DNA of 64,000 bases from Rickettsia endosymbiont of Lasioglossum villosulum. GTDB lineage: Bacteria; Pseudomonadota; Alphaproteobacteria; Rickettsiales; Rickettsiaceae. The notes beneath the pieces were generated by a model that saw nothing but the letters and a program-made list of their open reading frames with translations, was not told the origin of the DNA and did not search any database. Position numbers and translations under genes: made by a program. The DNA lies in NCBI RefSeq assembly GCF_964026455.1, contig NZ_OZ032152.1:806001-870000 (forward strand), read 5' to 3'. Position 1 is the first letter of the stretch. Each line of letters starts with the position of its first letter. Shown here piece by piece: positions 19,083 to 28,809 of the stretch.

Positions 19083-22000
19083 TTGGGTATTTCAGAAATA
19101 TTTATAAAACGTCCGGTGCTTGCTACTTTATTCATGGCAACTATTTTGCTATTTGGAATATTTGGCTATAGATTACTGCCAGTAAGCATACTACCTGATA
19201 TTGATTTCCCGACAATTCAAGTATCGGTAAGCTTGCCCGGTGCTGACCCAACTACCATGGCTTCATCCGTAGCCTTGCCGATTGAAAAGCAGTTCTCGAC
19301 AATATCCAATATTGATTCAATGAGTTCGGTTAATAGTGCCGGTAGTACTCAAATTACTTTGCAGTTTGATTTAAGTAGGGATATAGATGCCGCAGCACAG
19401 GACGTACAAGCTGCTATATCATCTGCTGCTAAACAATTACCGAATGACTTACCAACTCCCCCATCATATCGCAAAGTAAATCCGGCTGATGCCCCAATAT
19501 TCTACATATCTCTAACGTCAGATACTCTACCCTTATATACTGTCGATTATTACGCTGAAACTATTATGGCTGAACGTTTATCGATGTTACCGGGCGTTGC
19601 ACAAGTACAAGTATATGGCTCACAGCAATATGCGGTACGTGTGCAGGTTGATCCTGTTAAAATGGCAGCAAATAATATAGGGCTTGATCAGGTATCTAAT
19701 ATAATCAGTAGCAGTAACGCTAATTTACCAACTGGAGCTTTATACGGCAAGGATATTTACTCAAGCATTCAAGCTCCCGGGCAGCTACAAAATGCTAAAG
19801 AATATAATGATTTAATACTAACTTATCGTAATGGCAGCCCGCTTTTTCTTAAAAATATTGGGAAAGCTATCGATAGCGTTGCTAATAACAAAATAGCAAC
19901 ATGGTATAGAGATAAGCCGGGGATAATTCTTGCTATTCAAAAACAACCCGATACTAATACTATTGAGATAGTAGATGGCATAAAAGAAGTATTGCCTTTA
20001 CTTCGTAGACAAATCCCTGAAGGAGTTAATATAAATATCATGTTTGATAGATCAATTTCTATCAGAGAATCGGTAAATGATGCTAATTTTACGATGATCT
20101 TAGCTTTAATATTAGTGGTACTTGCAATATTTCTTTTCTTACATAATTTTAGATCGGTGATTATCCCAACTATCGCCCTACCCTTCTATAGTTGGCACTT
20201 TTGCTTTTATGTATCTCTTCGGATTTAGTATAGATAATATGTCTTTGATGGCTCTAACACTTGCGATGGGGTTTGTGGTAGACGATGCAATAGTAGTGCT
20301 TGAGAATATCACAATGCATATAGAGGCAGGTGAAAATAAGATTCAAGCTTGTATTAATGGAACTAAGGAAATTGGATTTACTATTGTTTCAATGACTTTG
20401 TCATTAACTGCGGTACTCATTCCAATATTATTTATGAGCGGTATTTTAGGGAAATTACTGCACGAACTCGCTGTTGTAATTACCACTGCTATCCTGCTTT
20501 CAGGGGTTATTTCAATCACTGTTACCCCAATGTTATGTAATGTGTTTTTGAAAGATGAGGAAAAAAAACGTCATTGCGAGGAGCAAAGCGACAAAGCAAT
20601 CTCAGGACAAAAAAACAAGATTGCCACGCAGCCTATGGCTGCTCGCAATGACAAAATTCCCCTTACTGAAAAAGCTTTTGAATATATCAAACAAAAATAT
20701 AGTAATAGCCTTGAGATAGTAGCTGAGTATTCTAAAACTACTATGTTTGTATTTTTGCTAGTGATTATTGCAACAGCCTATCTTTTTGGATTAGTGCGTA
20801 AAGGCTTTATGCCTGATTCCAATACTGGACAAATCTTAATATTTACTGAAGCTGCTCAAACTATTTCCTTTGATGCAATGGTGAAAGAACAACAACAAGT
20901 AAGTGACGTATTACTTAAAAACCCTAATATAGAGTCGTTTTTTTCGGCAGTTGGTGTATCAGGCAGAAATTCATCAGTTAATCAAGGTACAATTTTTATC
21001 AGCCTAAAACCACGTAACCAACGAGTAGGTGCAGACGAGGTAATTGACCAGTTACGCTCAAAACTAAATCATTTAGTTGGCTTAAAGGTATATATCCAAA
21101 ATGTGCCAACTATTACTATTGGCGGGCAGGCAACAAAAAGTCAGTATCAATATACTCTGCAAGGACTCGATCAGGATGAGTTATTTGGTTTTTCCCCAAA
21201 ATTACAGGCAAAACTTGCAGCTACGCCTGGATTTTTAGACGTAACTTCGGATTTACAAATGTCACAGCCGCAAACTTTAGTACAGATTGATAGGTATAAA
21301 GCAGCAAAGCTAGGTATATCGGTTGAGCAAATACAAAATGTTTTATATGCTGCTTATGGGGCTGAGCAGATTTCAACTTTATATACCCCTACTGCCCAAT
21401 ATGATATTATTTTAGAGTTAGATCCTAAATATTAAACTGATTCATCAATGTTATCCTTAGTTAATATTAATTCTGTAAATAACACTTTAGTCCCTCTAAC
21501 TACTCTTGCTAAAATTGTTAATAGTGTTGGTCCTTTAAGTATTTCACATTTTGGTCAATTACCTTCAGTGACAGTATCGTTTAATCTGCAAGATGGTTAT
21601 TCTATCAGTGATGCCGTTCCGAAAGTTAATGAGGCGATAAGAGAGCTGCAAATGCCAGCAACGATTACGGGAAGTTTTCAAGGAACAGCACAAGCGTTTC
21701 AGTCCTCTTTCTCTGACCTTGGACTATTACTAGGTCTTGCTGTTATAGTTATCTATATCATTCTCGGCATGCTTTATGAAAGTTTCGTGCATCCGGTAAC
21801 GATTCTTTCAGGGCTGCCAACTGCCGTGTTTGGTGCATTACTTACCTTGCTAATATTTAATTGATATGTACGGCTTTGTCGGGCTTATTATGTTAATCGG
21901 TATCGTTAAGAAAAATGCTATTATGATTATCGACTTTGCCTTAGAGCTTGAACGTACTAGCAATAAAAGTTCCAAAGATGCGATTTTAGAGGCTTGCACT

Positions 22001-22243
22001 ATAAGATTTAGACCTATAATGATGACAACCTTAGCGGCATTAATGGGTGCTATGCCGATAGCTCTTGGGATTGGTAGCACAGGAGCAGAAAGAAGATCAC
22101 TAGGACTTGCAGTAGTTGGCGGGCTTCTTACTTCACAATTACTAACTCTCTACATCACTCCTATTATCTTCCTATATCTAGAAGCAGCTAAAAGAAAACT
22201 CCAATCCATGTCATCCCGTGATTTATTCACGGGTTCCAGTTAA
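19083..22243 (+). pseudogene. RND efflux permease (AcrB/MdtB type), broken by two frameshifts and a nonsense codon
   Basis: One RND pump of about 1050 residues in four pieces. Piece 1 (19083-20228, TTG start, MGISEIFIKRPVLATLF) holds TM1 and the first porter loop through HNFRSVIIPTIALPF, then loses frame near 20185 by one extra base. Piece 2 (from about 20190 in frame 1) resumes GTFAFMYLFGFSIDNMSLMALTLAMGFVVDDAIVVLENI, keeping the proton-relay Asp pair, and stops at TAA 21433-21435. There the family consensus KYQTD shows KY-stop-TD, consistent with CAA to TAA. Piece 3 (21436-21864) continues in the same frame to LLTLLIFN, then shifts frame. Piece 4 (21866-22243) carries [19 protein letters not shown] to the end, where the last residues ([10 protein letters not shown]) and stop derive from a family C repeat. 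Piece 2 also holds an in-frame family B insertion. It was surely a working partner of the two genes upstream and is now inactive. Confidence 0.93.
20570..20652 (+). repeat. Palindromic repeat, family B, inserted in frame in the RND gene
   Basis: GTCATTGCGAGG ... GCTCGCAATGAC. Translated in the gene's frame it gives RHCEEQSDKAISGQ and ends AARND, nearly the same peptide as the insertion in pheT. It sits in a cytoplasmic loop after the transmembrane helices of the first half. Confidence 0.88.
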
Positions 22244-22361
22244 AAATACTAATAAAATTAGTATTTTTTATTATTTTCTGGATCTAATTCCCAAGCTACA
22301 GTATGACTACCTTAGGATGCTTTTCGATCCACACAACAATGCTTACGCAGGAATGACATTA
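22209..22361. repeat. Family C repeat followed by a second palindromic piece
   Basis: 22209-22308 is nearly identical to the copy at 6839 (GTCATCCCGTGATTTATTCACGGG ... CTGGATCTAATTCCCAAGC). 22311-22361 continues with TCGATCCACACAACAATGC and ends AGGAATGACATT, the outer arm seen in composite elements at 42884 and 29695. It supplies the end of the broken RND gene. Confidence 0.75.
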
Positions 22362-22383
22362 TGTAAAAATGTATTTCTTTTAA

Positions 22384-23394
<1,011 letters not shown>

Positions 23395-23660
23395 TCTAAT
23401 TCTTAATTTAAACAATTAGTTAAATATTTTTAATATTTGTTATGGAAAAAATATAAAAAAATTAAATTTTAGCTGCTTTTCGCCTATATTTCTGAATATT
23501 TCATTACTTTTAAGAAAAATGTTTTTTTATTGAATAATATAAATACAACATATATAATAAATATTAAAATTAGTATAATATTAATTATTGATAGTTTTAT
23601 ATAAATGATATTACTTTCTTATATGAATTAAATATTTAACTAATAGGTGAAGAGGCTAAA

Positions 23661-24674
23661 ATGTCTACAGAAAATTTAAATAAAGTATTAAAGGATATAC
23701 AAAACGAAATTTTGAACTCCGGCACTACACAAGATAAATTGACGACAATAGAAACATTACAAAAATCTATTCATCAGAAAGAATTAAAAAATGAGAAATT
23801 AACACAAGAAGAAATAGATAATATTTATAAAACTTTAAATATATTTGAAGAAGTCAAAGAACATAATAGAAAAGAAAATATACGCAACCCTCGTATATTA
23901 AATAAAAATTATTATAAATTAACTGATCCACGTGATGAGGAAAGAACATATCCCTCAAACCATAAAAATTTGAGTTCAGATATAGTATTTGATAACGAGT
24001 TAGAATGGGACGATAGTGGAATGCCTGCTGCTTTTCAAAAATCTTACGGTTCAGGAAATGTTTTAGACCGATTAAAAACGGCTGTAGATGATTACATATT
24101 TGAATTAAAGCAGACAGGTGCGGTACAAGATAAGGTAAAATTATTTGAAGAAAAGGCTAATGCTATACAATCTTCTAAAGATAAGCGTAATATACCTACA
24201 GCTTCTACTAGCGTAAAAGATAGAATACAAAATTTTGAAGGAAATAATCCTAGCAAAATAAAAAAATATTGGACGGAAGGACGCAGAGAGTTTGTAGAAA
24301 AACATGCTCAGCATACACAATCTAAAGACCCTCAAACCGAACGTAATCAGCGTAAAAATGCAGTATCGGCACCATCCAATGAACATGATAATTATGCTGC
24401 AAGCAGGCAAGAAACTCATAAGCAATTAATAAATAAATTTGAAAATTTAGCTAAAACTAAAGAGATTGATTCTAAAGAACAAAGTAAGCGTATCTCATCT
24501 AACAATTCTCAAAAACTTCAACAAGGTAACACCAAAAATTTAAAAGAGAAATTTGAAAAACTAGCTAACGAAGCAAAACTAATTGGAACGCAAGCACAAC
24601 AGAAATCTAAACTAACAAATAAATCTAATGAAAAACCTAAGGTAAAACCTGCAAACCATACTAGAGGTATTTAA
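23661..24674 (+). CDS. Charged helical-repeat protein of unknown function
   Basis: 337 residues, not recognised. It is hydrophilic, rich in Lys/Glu/Asn/Gln, with no signal peptide or membrane segment. A short motif recurs with variable spacing: VQDKVKLFEEKA (about 158-169), VKDRIQNFEGN, LINKFENLAKT and LKEKFEKLANEA. The consensus is roughly [VL]-x-[DE/N]-[KR]-[IVF]-x-x-[FL]-[EA], compatible with amphipathic short helices that might bind a partner protein. The C-terminal third is low complexity (Asn/Ser/Gln/Lys). The start is supported by GAAGAGG about 10 bases before the ATG. The composition suggests a secreted or host-interacting protein, but that is inference. It is followed 49 bases later by the LprI-like gene on the same strand. 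Confidence 0.75.
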   Translation: MSTENLNKVLKDIQNEILNSGTTQDKLTTIETLQKSIHQKELKNEKLTQEEIDNIYKTLNIFEEVKEHNRKENIRNPRILNKNYYKLTDPRDEERTYPSNHKNLSSDIVFDNELEWDDSGMPAAFQKSYGSGNVLDRLKTAVDDYIFELKQTGAVQDKVKLFEEKANAIQSSKDKRNIPTASTSVKDRIQNFEGNNPSKIKKYWTEGRREFVEKHAQHTQSKDPQTERNQRKNAVSAPSNEHDNYAASRQETHKQLINKFENLAKTKEIDSKEQSKRISSNNSQKLQQGNTKNLKEKFEKLANEAKLIGTQAQQKSKLTNKSNEKPKVKPANHTRGI

Positions 24675-24722
24675 AAGAATGAAAAACCTGTAGATGGTAT
24701 AATTTAATATAGAAATAAAATC

Positions 24723-25127
24723 ATGAGAAAAATAATCATTTTATATTTAATATTTTTTAATTATTTAACTTATGCATCTGATTCTAAAATTGATTGTGAT
24801 AATGCATATACACAATTTGATATGAATTATTGTGCTAACGAAGATTTTAAAAAAGCTGATAAAGAATTAAATCAACTTTATCGAGAAATATTAAAATACA
24901 CTTCAGAAGAAGAAACTAATTTATTAAAAAAATCCCAAAATTTATGGATTAAATTGCGTGATGCCGATTGTGAATTCGGAAGCTTTCAGGTCCGCGAGGG
25001 TACTGTATTTCCAATGATATTAAGTATGTGTTTAGCAGGTAAAACCAAAGTCCGCATTGAAGAACTTAAAAATATACTAGAATGCTCGGAAGGTGATCTT
25101 AGTTGTCGGGTACTGCGAAATAGATAA
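24723..25127 (+). CDS. Secreted LprI-like (DUF1311) small Cys-rich protein
   Basis: 134 residues with an N-terminal signal peptide (MRKIIILYLIFFNYLTYA, cleavage near residue 18). The mature part shows the DUF1311/LprI pattern: CDNAYTQFDMNYCANEDFKKAD, LNQLYREIL, a helix with QNLWIKLRDADCEF, then SMCLAGKTKVRIEELK. Conserved cysteines are in place for disulphides. LprI of Mycobacterium is a lysozyme inhibitor; most DUF1311 proteins are uncharacterised periplasmic proteins, so lysozyme inhibition is a suggestion only. Extra cysteines at the C-terminus (ECSEGDLSC) are unusual. It lies downstream of the helical-repeat gene and upstream of a terminator-like hairpin. Confidence 0.82.
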   Translation: MRKIIILYLIFFNYLTYASDSKIDCDNAYTQFDMNYCANEDFKKADKELNQLYREILKYTSEEETNLLKKSQNLWIKLRDADCEFGSFQVREGTVFPMILSMCLAGKTKVRIEELKNILECSEGDLSCRVLRNR

Positions 25128-25131
25128 AGTT

Positions 25132-25154
25132 ATGCCGTGACTTAATCACGGCAT
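25132..25154. terminator. Hairpin between convergent genes, probable bidirectional terminator
   Basis: A perfect 9-bp stem ATGCCGTGA / TCACGGCAT around a CTTAA loop, 4 bases after the LprI-like stop and 14 before the end of the reverse-strand fragment. There is no strong T-run, so efficiency is uncertain. The stem resembles the arms of family C repeats. Confidence 0.5.
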
Positions 25155-25167
25155 TTAGTACACCTAA

Positions 25168-25443
25168 TTATTTACTACCCCAGAAATAACTACATACATA
25201 ATCACAAACAGATCCTATAATGTTATAAGCTGTTGTGAAAATATCATTGCTATGTGTGCTAGGATAAAAATCTTCAACAATAACTTCTTGATCTGAGAAT
25301 ATATCATTAAAGTTATCTATTGATTTTAATAATGTAAACATTGCTTTAGTACCACCAGACATATCTGATACTGTATCACCTATGAAAGCTAATATATCTT
25401 CGTTACTATCATTTAAATTTATTACTACTCTTTAGTATCACTC
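25168..25443 (-). pseudogene. Small frameshifted reverse-strand gene of unknown function
   Basis: An ATG at 25443 (MSDTK) is followed after a one-base slip near 25429 by a continuous frame VVINLNDSNEDILAFIGDTV, running to a TAA at 25168 and ending in NIIGSVCDYVCSYFWGSK. Joined, it would be about 91 residues. The frame is open across the whole stretch after the slip and has a protein-like composition, so I take it as a real gene, recently broken or with an alternative start at 25362. The product was not recognised. It is divergent from the lipase-like gene. Confidence 0.4.
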
Positions 25444-25569
25444 ATAAAAAACTATTTATTTTATTAAAAATTTAATTATTTAATAAGCGTCATATAGATT
25501 TTTGACATTAAAGTCAAAGCTAGAATATTAATAAATTAGCATTTAGTTAATTATTTAGCAAAAACATTG

Positions 25570-25598
25570 TTGACATCATTAGTTAATATGCTTATAAT
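25570..25598 (+). promoter_or_regulatory. Consensus sigma70 promoter of the lipase-like gene
   Basis: TTGACA (25570-25575), a 17-base spacer and TATAAT (25593-25598) match the consensus exactly, 27 bases before the ATG at 25625. Such perfect boxes are rare in this window and suggest strong expression. Confidence 0.8.
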
Positions 25599-25624
25599 AC
25601 AGATTATTTAATTTGAGACAAAAT

Positions 25625-26767
25625 ATGAGCGATAATTTAAAATCTTCAAACTTAATTAAGGATTCAGAATCTCTTACAGGTAGTTTTCATATAGTAGATT
25701 TGTCTGCGGATGCTCTTGCACATAAAGGTGTAAGTTTAGCTCGTACACTTGGAACAGAGGAGTATAAAGATACAGAAAAAAACCTCACAAATTCAGGTTG
25801 GGAGGTATTAGCTACTTCTGTTGATGATAAAAATACTAACCAATATGGATACAAAGCAGTAGCTTTTATTAATCGTAATACCAAAGAAATTCATATTTCT
25901 AGTTCCGGTACTATAATTACAGAAAAATATGATTTAATCGACGATGCACGTATTACTTTTGGTCGTCTTCCTAATAAAATGTTACCAGTTAAGGCATTTG
26001 TTACTAAAATTTTAGAGCAAGCTGGTGGACAAGAAGATGTAATAGACTACAAATTTAGTACTAGTGGTCACTCTCTTGGAGCAATAGTTTCAGATTTAAC
26101 TGGAATAGAAATTCACTCTAGAGGATTAAAATTTGAAAAATCTGTTACTTTTGATAATCCTGGTTCAAAAAAAGTAGTAGAAAACGCCATAAAAAATAAA
26201 GATTTTTCAGGGGAAGTAGTAACTTCGATAGAAGAGCTAGCAAAACATTGCGAAGTTTATAATGTCAAGCATAATTTTATTAACACTGCTAATCCTCAGT
26301 TAGCAACTAAAATAAATATTGTAGCCCTTCCTAAACTTGCTACTACAATAGAGCAGTCAGCTAAATCAGCTGGCATATTGGGATGGACAGATTATCTTAC
26401 AACTAAAGTTGGTGAAGTAGCTAATACATGTGCAGATTACTTAGGAATCAACAAAGTAGTACATGCTATTAGTAATCATAGGTTAGTAAATTTTGCTGAT
26501 GCAACTAGCAATCAAAATACTTTTGAAGTAATAGATTGGAAAAAGGTAAATGGTCAAGTAATGCTAAAACCAGATCCTAAACTAGATAAAATTAAAAGCA
26601 CAGGTAATGATTATGTAGTTATTAAGCATGAAAAAGTTATCTTAGATCCGCTTACTGAGTCTTTTACATTACTAACTGAACAAGGATATAGCTATAAGGA
26701 TTTAGCCAACTATCATATTCAGCAAGAAGAAGCTAACTTAATAGGTCAGGTTATTGCAGTTTGCTAA
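25625..26767 (+). CDS. Lipase-like alpha/beta-hydrolase protein
   Basis: 380 residues from the ATG at 25625 (an in-frame TTG at 25613 is a weaker start). The nucleophile elbow GHSLG is at about residues 148-152, in the context DYKFSTSGHSLGAIVSDLTG, and a following TFDNPGSKKVVE corresponds to the acid-bearing loop of class 3 lipases. Other shared blocks are FINTANPQ and EVIDWKKV. The same blocks ([34 protein letters not shown]) occur in the N-terminal domain of the large STAND protein at 35115, so the two are homologous. There is no signal peptide. The C-terminal 120 residues have helices and end YHIQQEEANLIGQVIAVC. It is likely an esterase or phospholipase-like enzyme, or a degenerate binding version; the substrate is unknown. 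It has an excellent promoter and is followed by 445 bases of repeats. Confidence 0.75.
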   Translation: MSDNLKSSNLIKDSESLTGSFHIVDLSADALAHKGVSLARTLGTEEYKDTEKNLTNSGWEVLATSVDDKNTNQYGYKAVAFINRNTKEIHISSSGTIITEKYDLIDDARITFGRLPNKMLPVKAFVTKILEQAGGQEDVIDYKFSTSGHSLGAIVSDLTGIEIHSRGLKFEKSVTFDNPGSKKVVENAIKNKDFSGEVVTSIEELAKHCEVYNVKHNFINTANPQLATKINIVALPKLATTIEQSAKSAGILGWTDYLTTKVGEVANTCADYLGINKVVHAISNHRLVNFADATSNQNTFEVIDWKKVNGQVMLKPDPKLDKIKSTGNDYVVIKHEKVILDPLTESFTLLTEQGYSYKDLANYHIQQEEANLIGQVIAVC

Positions 26768-26791
26768 TTAAACTTTTGACTTTTGTCTCAC

Positions 26792-26880
26792 GTCATTGCG
26801 AGAAGGTTATGCAATAACCGACGAAGCAATCTCAGGAGTTATAGACTTACTTCATGAGATTGCAGCAAAGCTTTGCTCGC
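26792..26880. repeat. Palindromic repeat, family B (one end eroded)
   Basis: GTCATTGCGAGAAGGTTATGCAATAACCGACGAAGCAAT ... GAGATTGCAGCAAAGCTTTGCTCGC; the right end has lost the terminal AATGAC. Confidence 0.75.
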
Positions 26881-26904
26881 AGTAGATCGAAAAACACCCT
26901 CGGT

Positions 26905-27200
26905 GTCATCCCGTGGCGGCATTGTTGCGTGAATCAGTTTTCCAGTTGTCATCCCGCGACTTGATCGCGGGATCCAGTTAAAAATACTAATAAAATTAGT
27001 ATTTTTTATTATTTTTTAGATGCCGTGGTCAAGCCACGGCATGACATCGATTTTATAAAATTTAGCCTGCCCCTAATATGTAAAGAGCGTTCAGGTAATT
27101 CGGTTTTCATTTAAATATTTGTATTTTTATTGTTTTTCTGGCTCTAGTTCATAAATCACGGGATGACAGGGGAAAATGATCCACGCAGGCATGACATAAA
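26905..27200. repeat. Cluster of family C and related palindromic repeats
   Basis: 26905-26945 is an outer arm (GTGTCATCCCGTGGCGGCAT ... ). 26948-27047 is a full family C copy (GTCATCCCGCGACTTGATCG ... CCACGGCATGACAT). 27060-27200 holds a diverged copy ending CACGGGATGACAG and GGCATGACAT. With the family B copy before it, the whole 26768-27212 gap is repeat-derived and no gene was found. Confidence 0.7.
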
Positions 27201-27212
27201 GATATGCTTTTT

Positions 27213-27980
27213 CTAAGCCTTACCAGGAACAACATTCTCCAGCCAATATTTGCTGCATGCAAGAAAATTAGGATTAGCAAAGTTTTCTTTACCATAGGTA
27301 ATTTCTTTGCCATCTAGATCTAGAATATTACCACCACCAGCTTTAATTAAAGCATGACCTGCTGCTATATCCCATTCCATAGTTTGACCGAATTTAGGAC
27401 AAATATCCACACTACCCTCAGCAATTAAACATAATTTAATTGAGCTACCTATTGCGTCTATTTTATTAAAGGAATATTTACTTAAGAATTCTTTAGTTGC
27501 TTTATTTGAATGATAAAAACCTATGACAGCGTTTAGTTCTTTTTGTTTATGAATGATAGGAATTTCTTTGGAATGTTGTTCGATTTTTAACTGATTTTTT
27601 TCATCAGTATAATATAATTTATCTGTCTCAGGTTGATATATCAAGCCAATAGTCGGTACACCATTTTTAATTAGACCTATATTTATAGTATAGGTGCTTT
27701 TGCCGTTTACATAACTTCGTGTTCCATCAATTGGATCAATTAACCAAAAAGTGTTACTGTTAAGTATTGGCAGTGGCTGTTCTTCACACACTATATTTAT
27801 TTCTGGAGTTAAGTCTTGCAGATTTTGATAGATTATTTTACTGATTTCTTTATCTGCATTGGTAACTACCGAGCCATCTGACTTAGTATCAATTAATATT
27901 CCTGATTTTTTTATATCTAAAGCAATTTTACCGGTATCGATAATCAAATCTTTTAAAGTATTTATTAAATTATTATTCAT
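27213..27980 (-). CDS. cysQ: 3'(2'),5'-bisphosphate nucleotidase, inositol monophosphatase family
   Basis: 255 residues with the metal-binding motifs of the IMPase/CysQ family. These are KSDGSVVTNADKE near residue 34, a Glu pair in EEQPLP, the signature WLIDPIDGTRSYVNG (about 79-93) and the C-terminal MEWDIAAGHALIKAGGG. CysQ hydrolyses 3'-phosphoadenosine 5'-phosphate to AMP; the short motif spacing fits CysQ better than SuhB. It is the last gene of a tight minus-strand run with two DUF2608 genes (1-base gap to the upstream one). Intact. Confidence 0.88.
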   Translation of the reverse strand: MNNNLINTLKDLIIDTGKIALDIKKSGILIDTKSDGSVVTNADKEISKIIYQNLQDLTPEINIVCEEQPLPILNSNTFWLIDPIDGTRSYVNGKSTYTINIGLIKNGVPTIGLIYQPETDKLYYTDEKNQLKIEQHSKEIPIIHKQKELNAVIGFYHSNKATKEFLSKYSFNKIDAIGSSIKLCLIAEGSVDICPKFGQTMEWDIAAGHALIKAGGGNILDLDGKEITYGKENFANPNFLACSKYWLENVVPGKA

Positions 27981-27981
27981 A

Positions 27982-28809
27982 CTATTTATTTAACATTTTT
28001 GCAGCTACATCATCCTCCAACCACTGTCCTGTATTTAGAAGAGTTGATTGCTGCAATTTGGCGACTTCTAGATCAGGTGATCCTTGTAATTGTTGCCATC
28101 CCAAATATTCAATTCCATAATATTCTATATCAACATTTCTTAAATAAGAATCCATATCTTTTAAATCTTGTTTATTATTTGCAAATACTATGATTTTGCT
28201 AGGCTCTTTTGGTATAATTTTTAAAAATTCAATAAGTGATTTTACTTTATTAGTATTTCCGGTAAATATTATTCCTAAATAAAAAATAGGTGCGTTTGCA
28301 TCAGTTGGATCAAATCTAAATACATCTTTATCATTAACTTTACTAGTAAAATTAATACCTAATCCATAAAGTAAGGTATACAACCATCCTTCATAATTTT
28401 CAATCAAATTACATGGGGTAGTTATTTCTTGAAGCCCTAAAACTGTTGCACCTTGCTTTTTCATTTGATTAATAAAATCCACCCAACCTTTTTCTACAAG
28501 CATCATTTGGCGTTGTTGCATTAATTGTGCTATAGAATTATTTACTGATGAATCATTTACTGCAAGACTATATAAGTTTTTGGTAAAATTTACATAAGGA
28601 TTATCGTTATAGCGAAAAAATTTTGATTTGGGCGTTATAATAGTATTATCTATATTTATTAAAACAAGGCTATCTTGGTCTATTTTGGGTAACAAATCTT
28701 TCATTGTTACAGAATTTACAGAATAAGTAGGAATTATTTGACCATAGCTTGAAGTTGGTACAATTAAATAAAGTAATAAATGGAGTAAAATTTTATTTAC
28801 TTTGATCAT
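27982..28809 (-). CDS. DUF2608 family secreted protein, HAD-like, nucleophile replaced
   Basis: From MIKVNK at 28809 it has 275 residues; an ATG at 28830 adds 7. The N-terminal signal peptide MIKVNKILLHLLLYLIVPTSSYG is clear. DUF2608 proteins occur in Rickettsia, Legionella and Chlamydia-like bacteria and look like HAD-fold acid phosphatases. Here the motif I segment reads LVLINIDNT: the position of the usual nucleophile Asp (residue 52) is Asn, while residue 54 is Asp. The neighbouring paralogue has IDLDK at the same residue numbers. This copy may therefore lack phosphatase activity. It overlaps the upstream paralogue's end by 17 bases and lies 1 base from cysQ. Confidence 0.75.
   Translation of the reverse strand: MIKVNKILLHLLLYLIVPTSSYGQIIPTYSVNSVTMKDLLPKIDQDSLVLINIDNTIITPKSKFFRYNDNPYVNFTKNLYSLAVNDSSVNNSIAQLMQQRQMMLVEKGWVDFINQMKKQGATVLGLQEITTPCNLIENYEGWLYTLLYGLGINFTSKVNDKDVFRFDPTDANAPIFYLGIIFTGNTNKVKSLIEFLKIIPKEPSKIIVFANNKQDLKDMDSYLRNVDIEYYGIEYLGWQQLQGSPDLEVAKLQQSTLLNTGQWLEDDVAAKMLNK

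Noticed and set aside
26768..27212. Possible CRISPR-like array because of repeated GTCATCCCG/CATGACA blocks
   Set aside because: Repeats are of unequal length, palindromic and in both orientations, spacers are not regular, and no cas gene is present.
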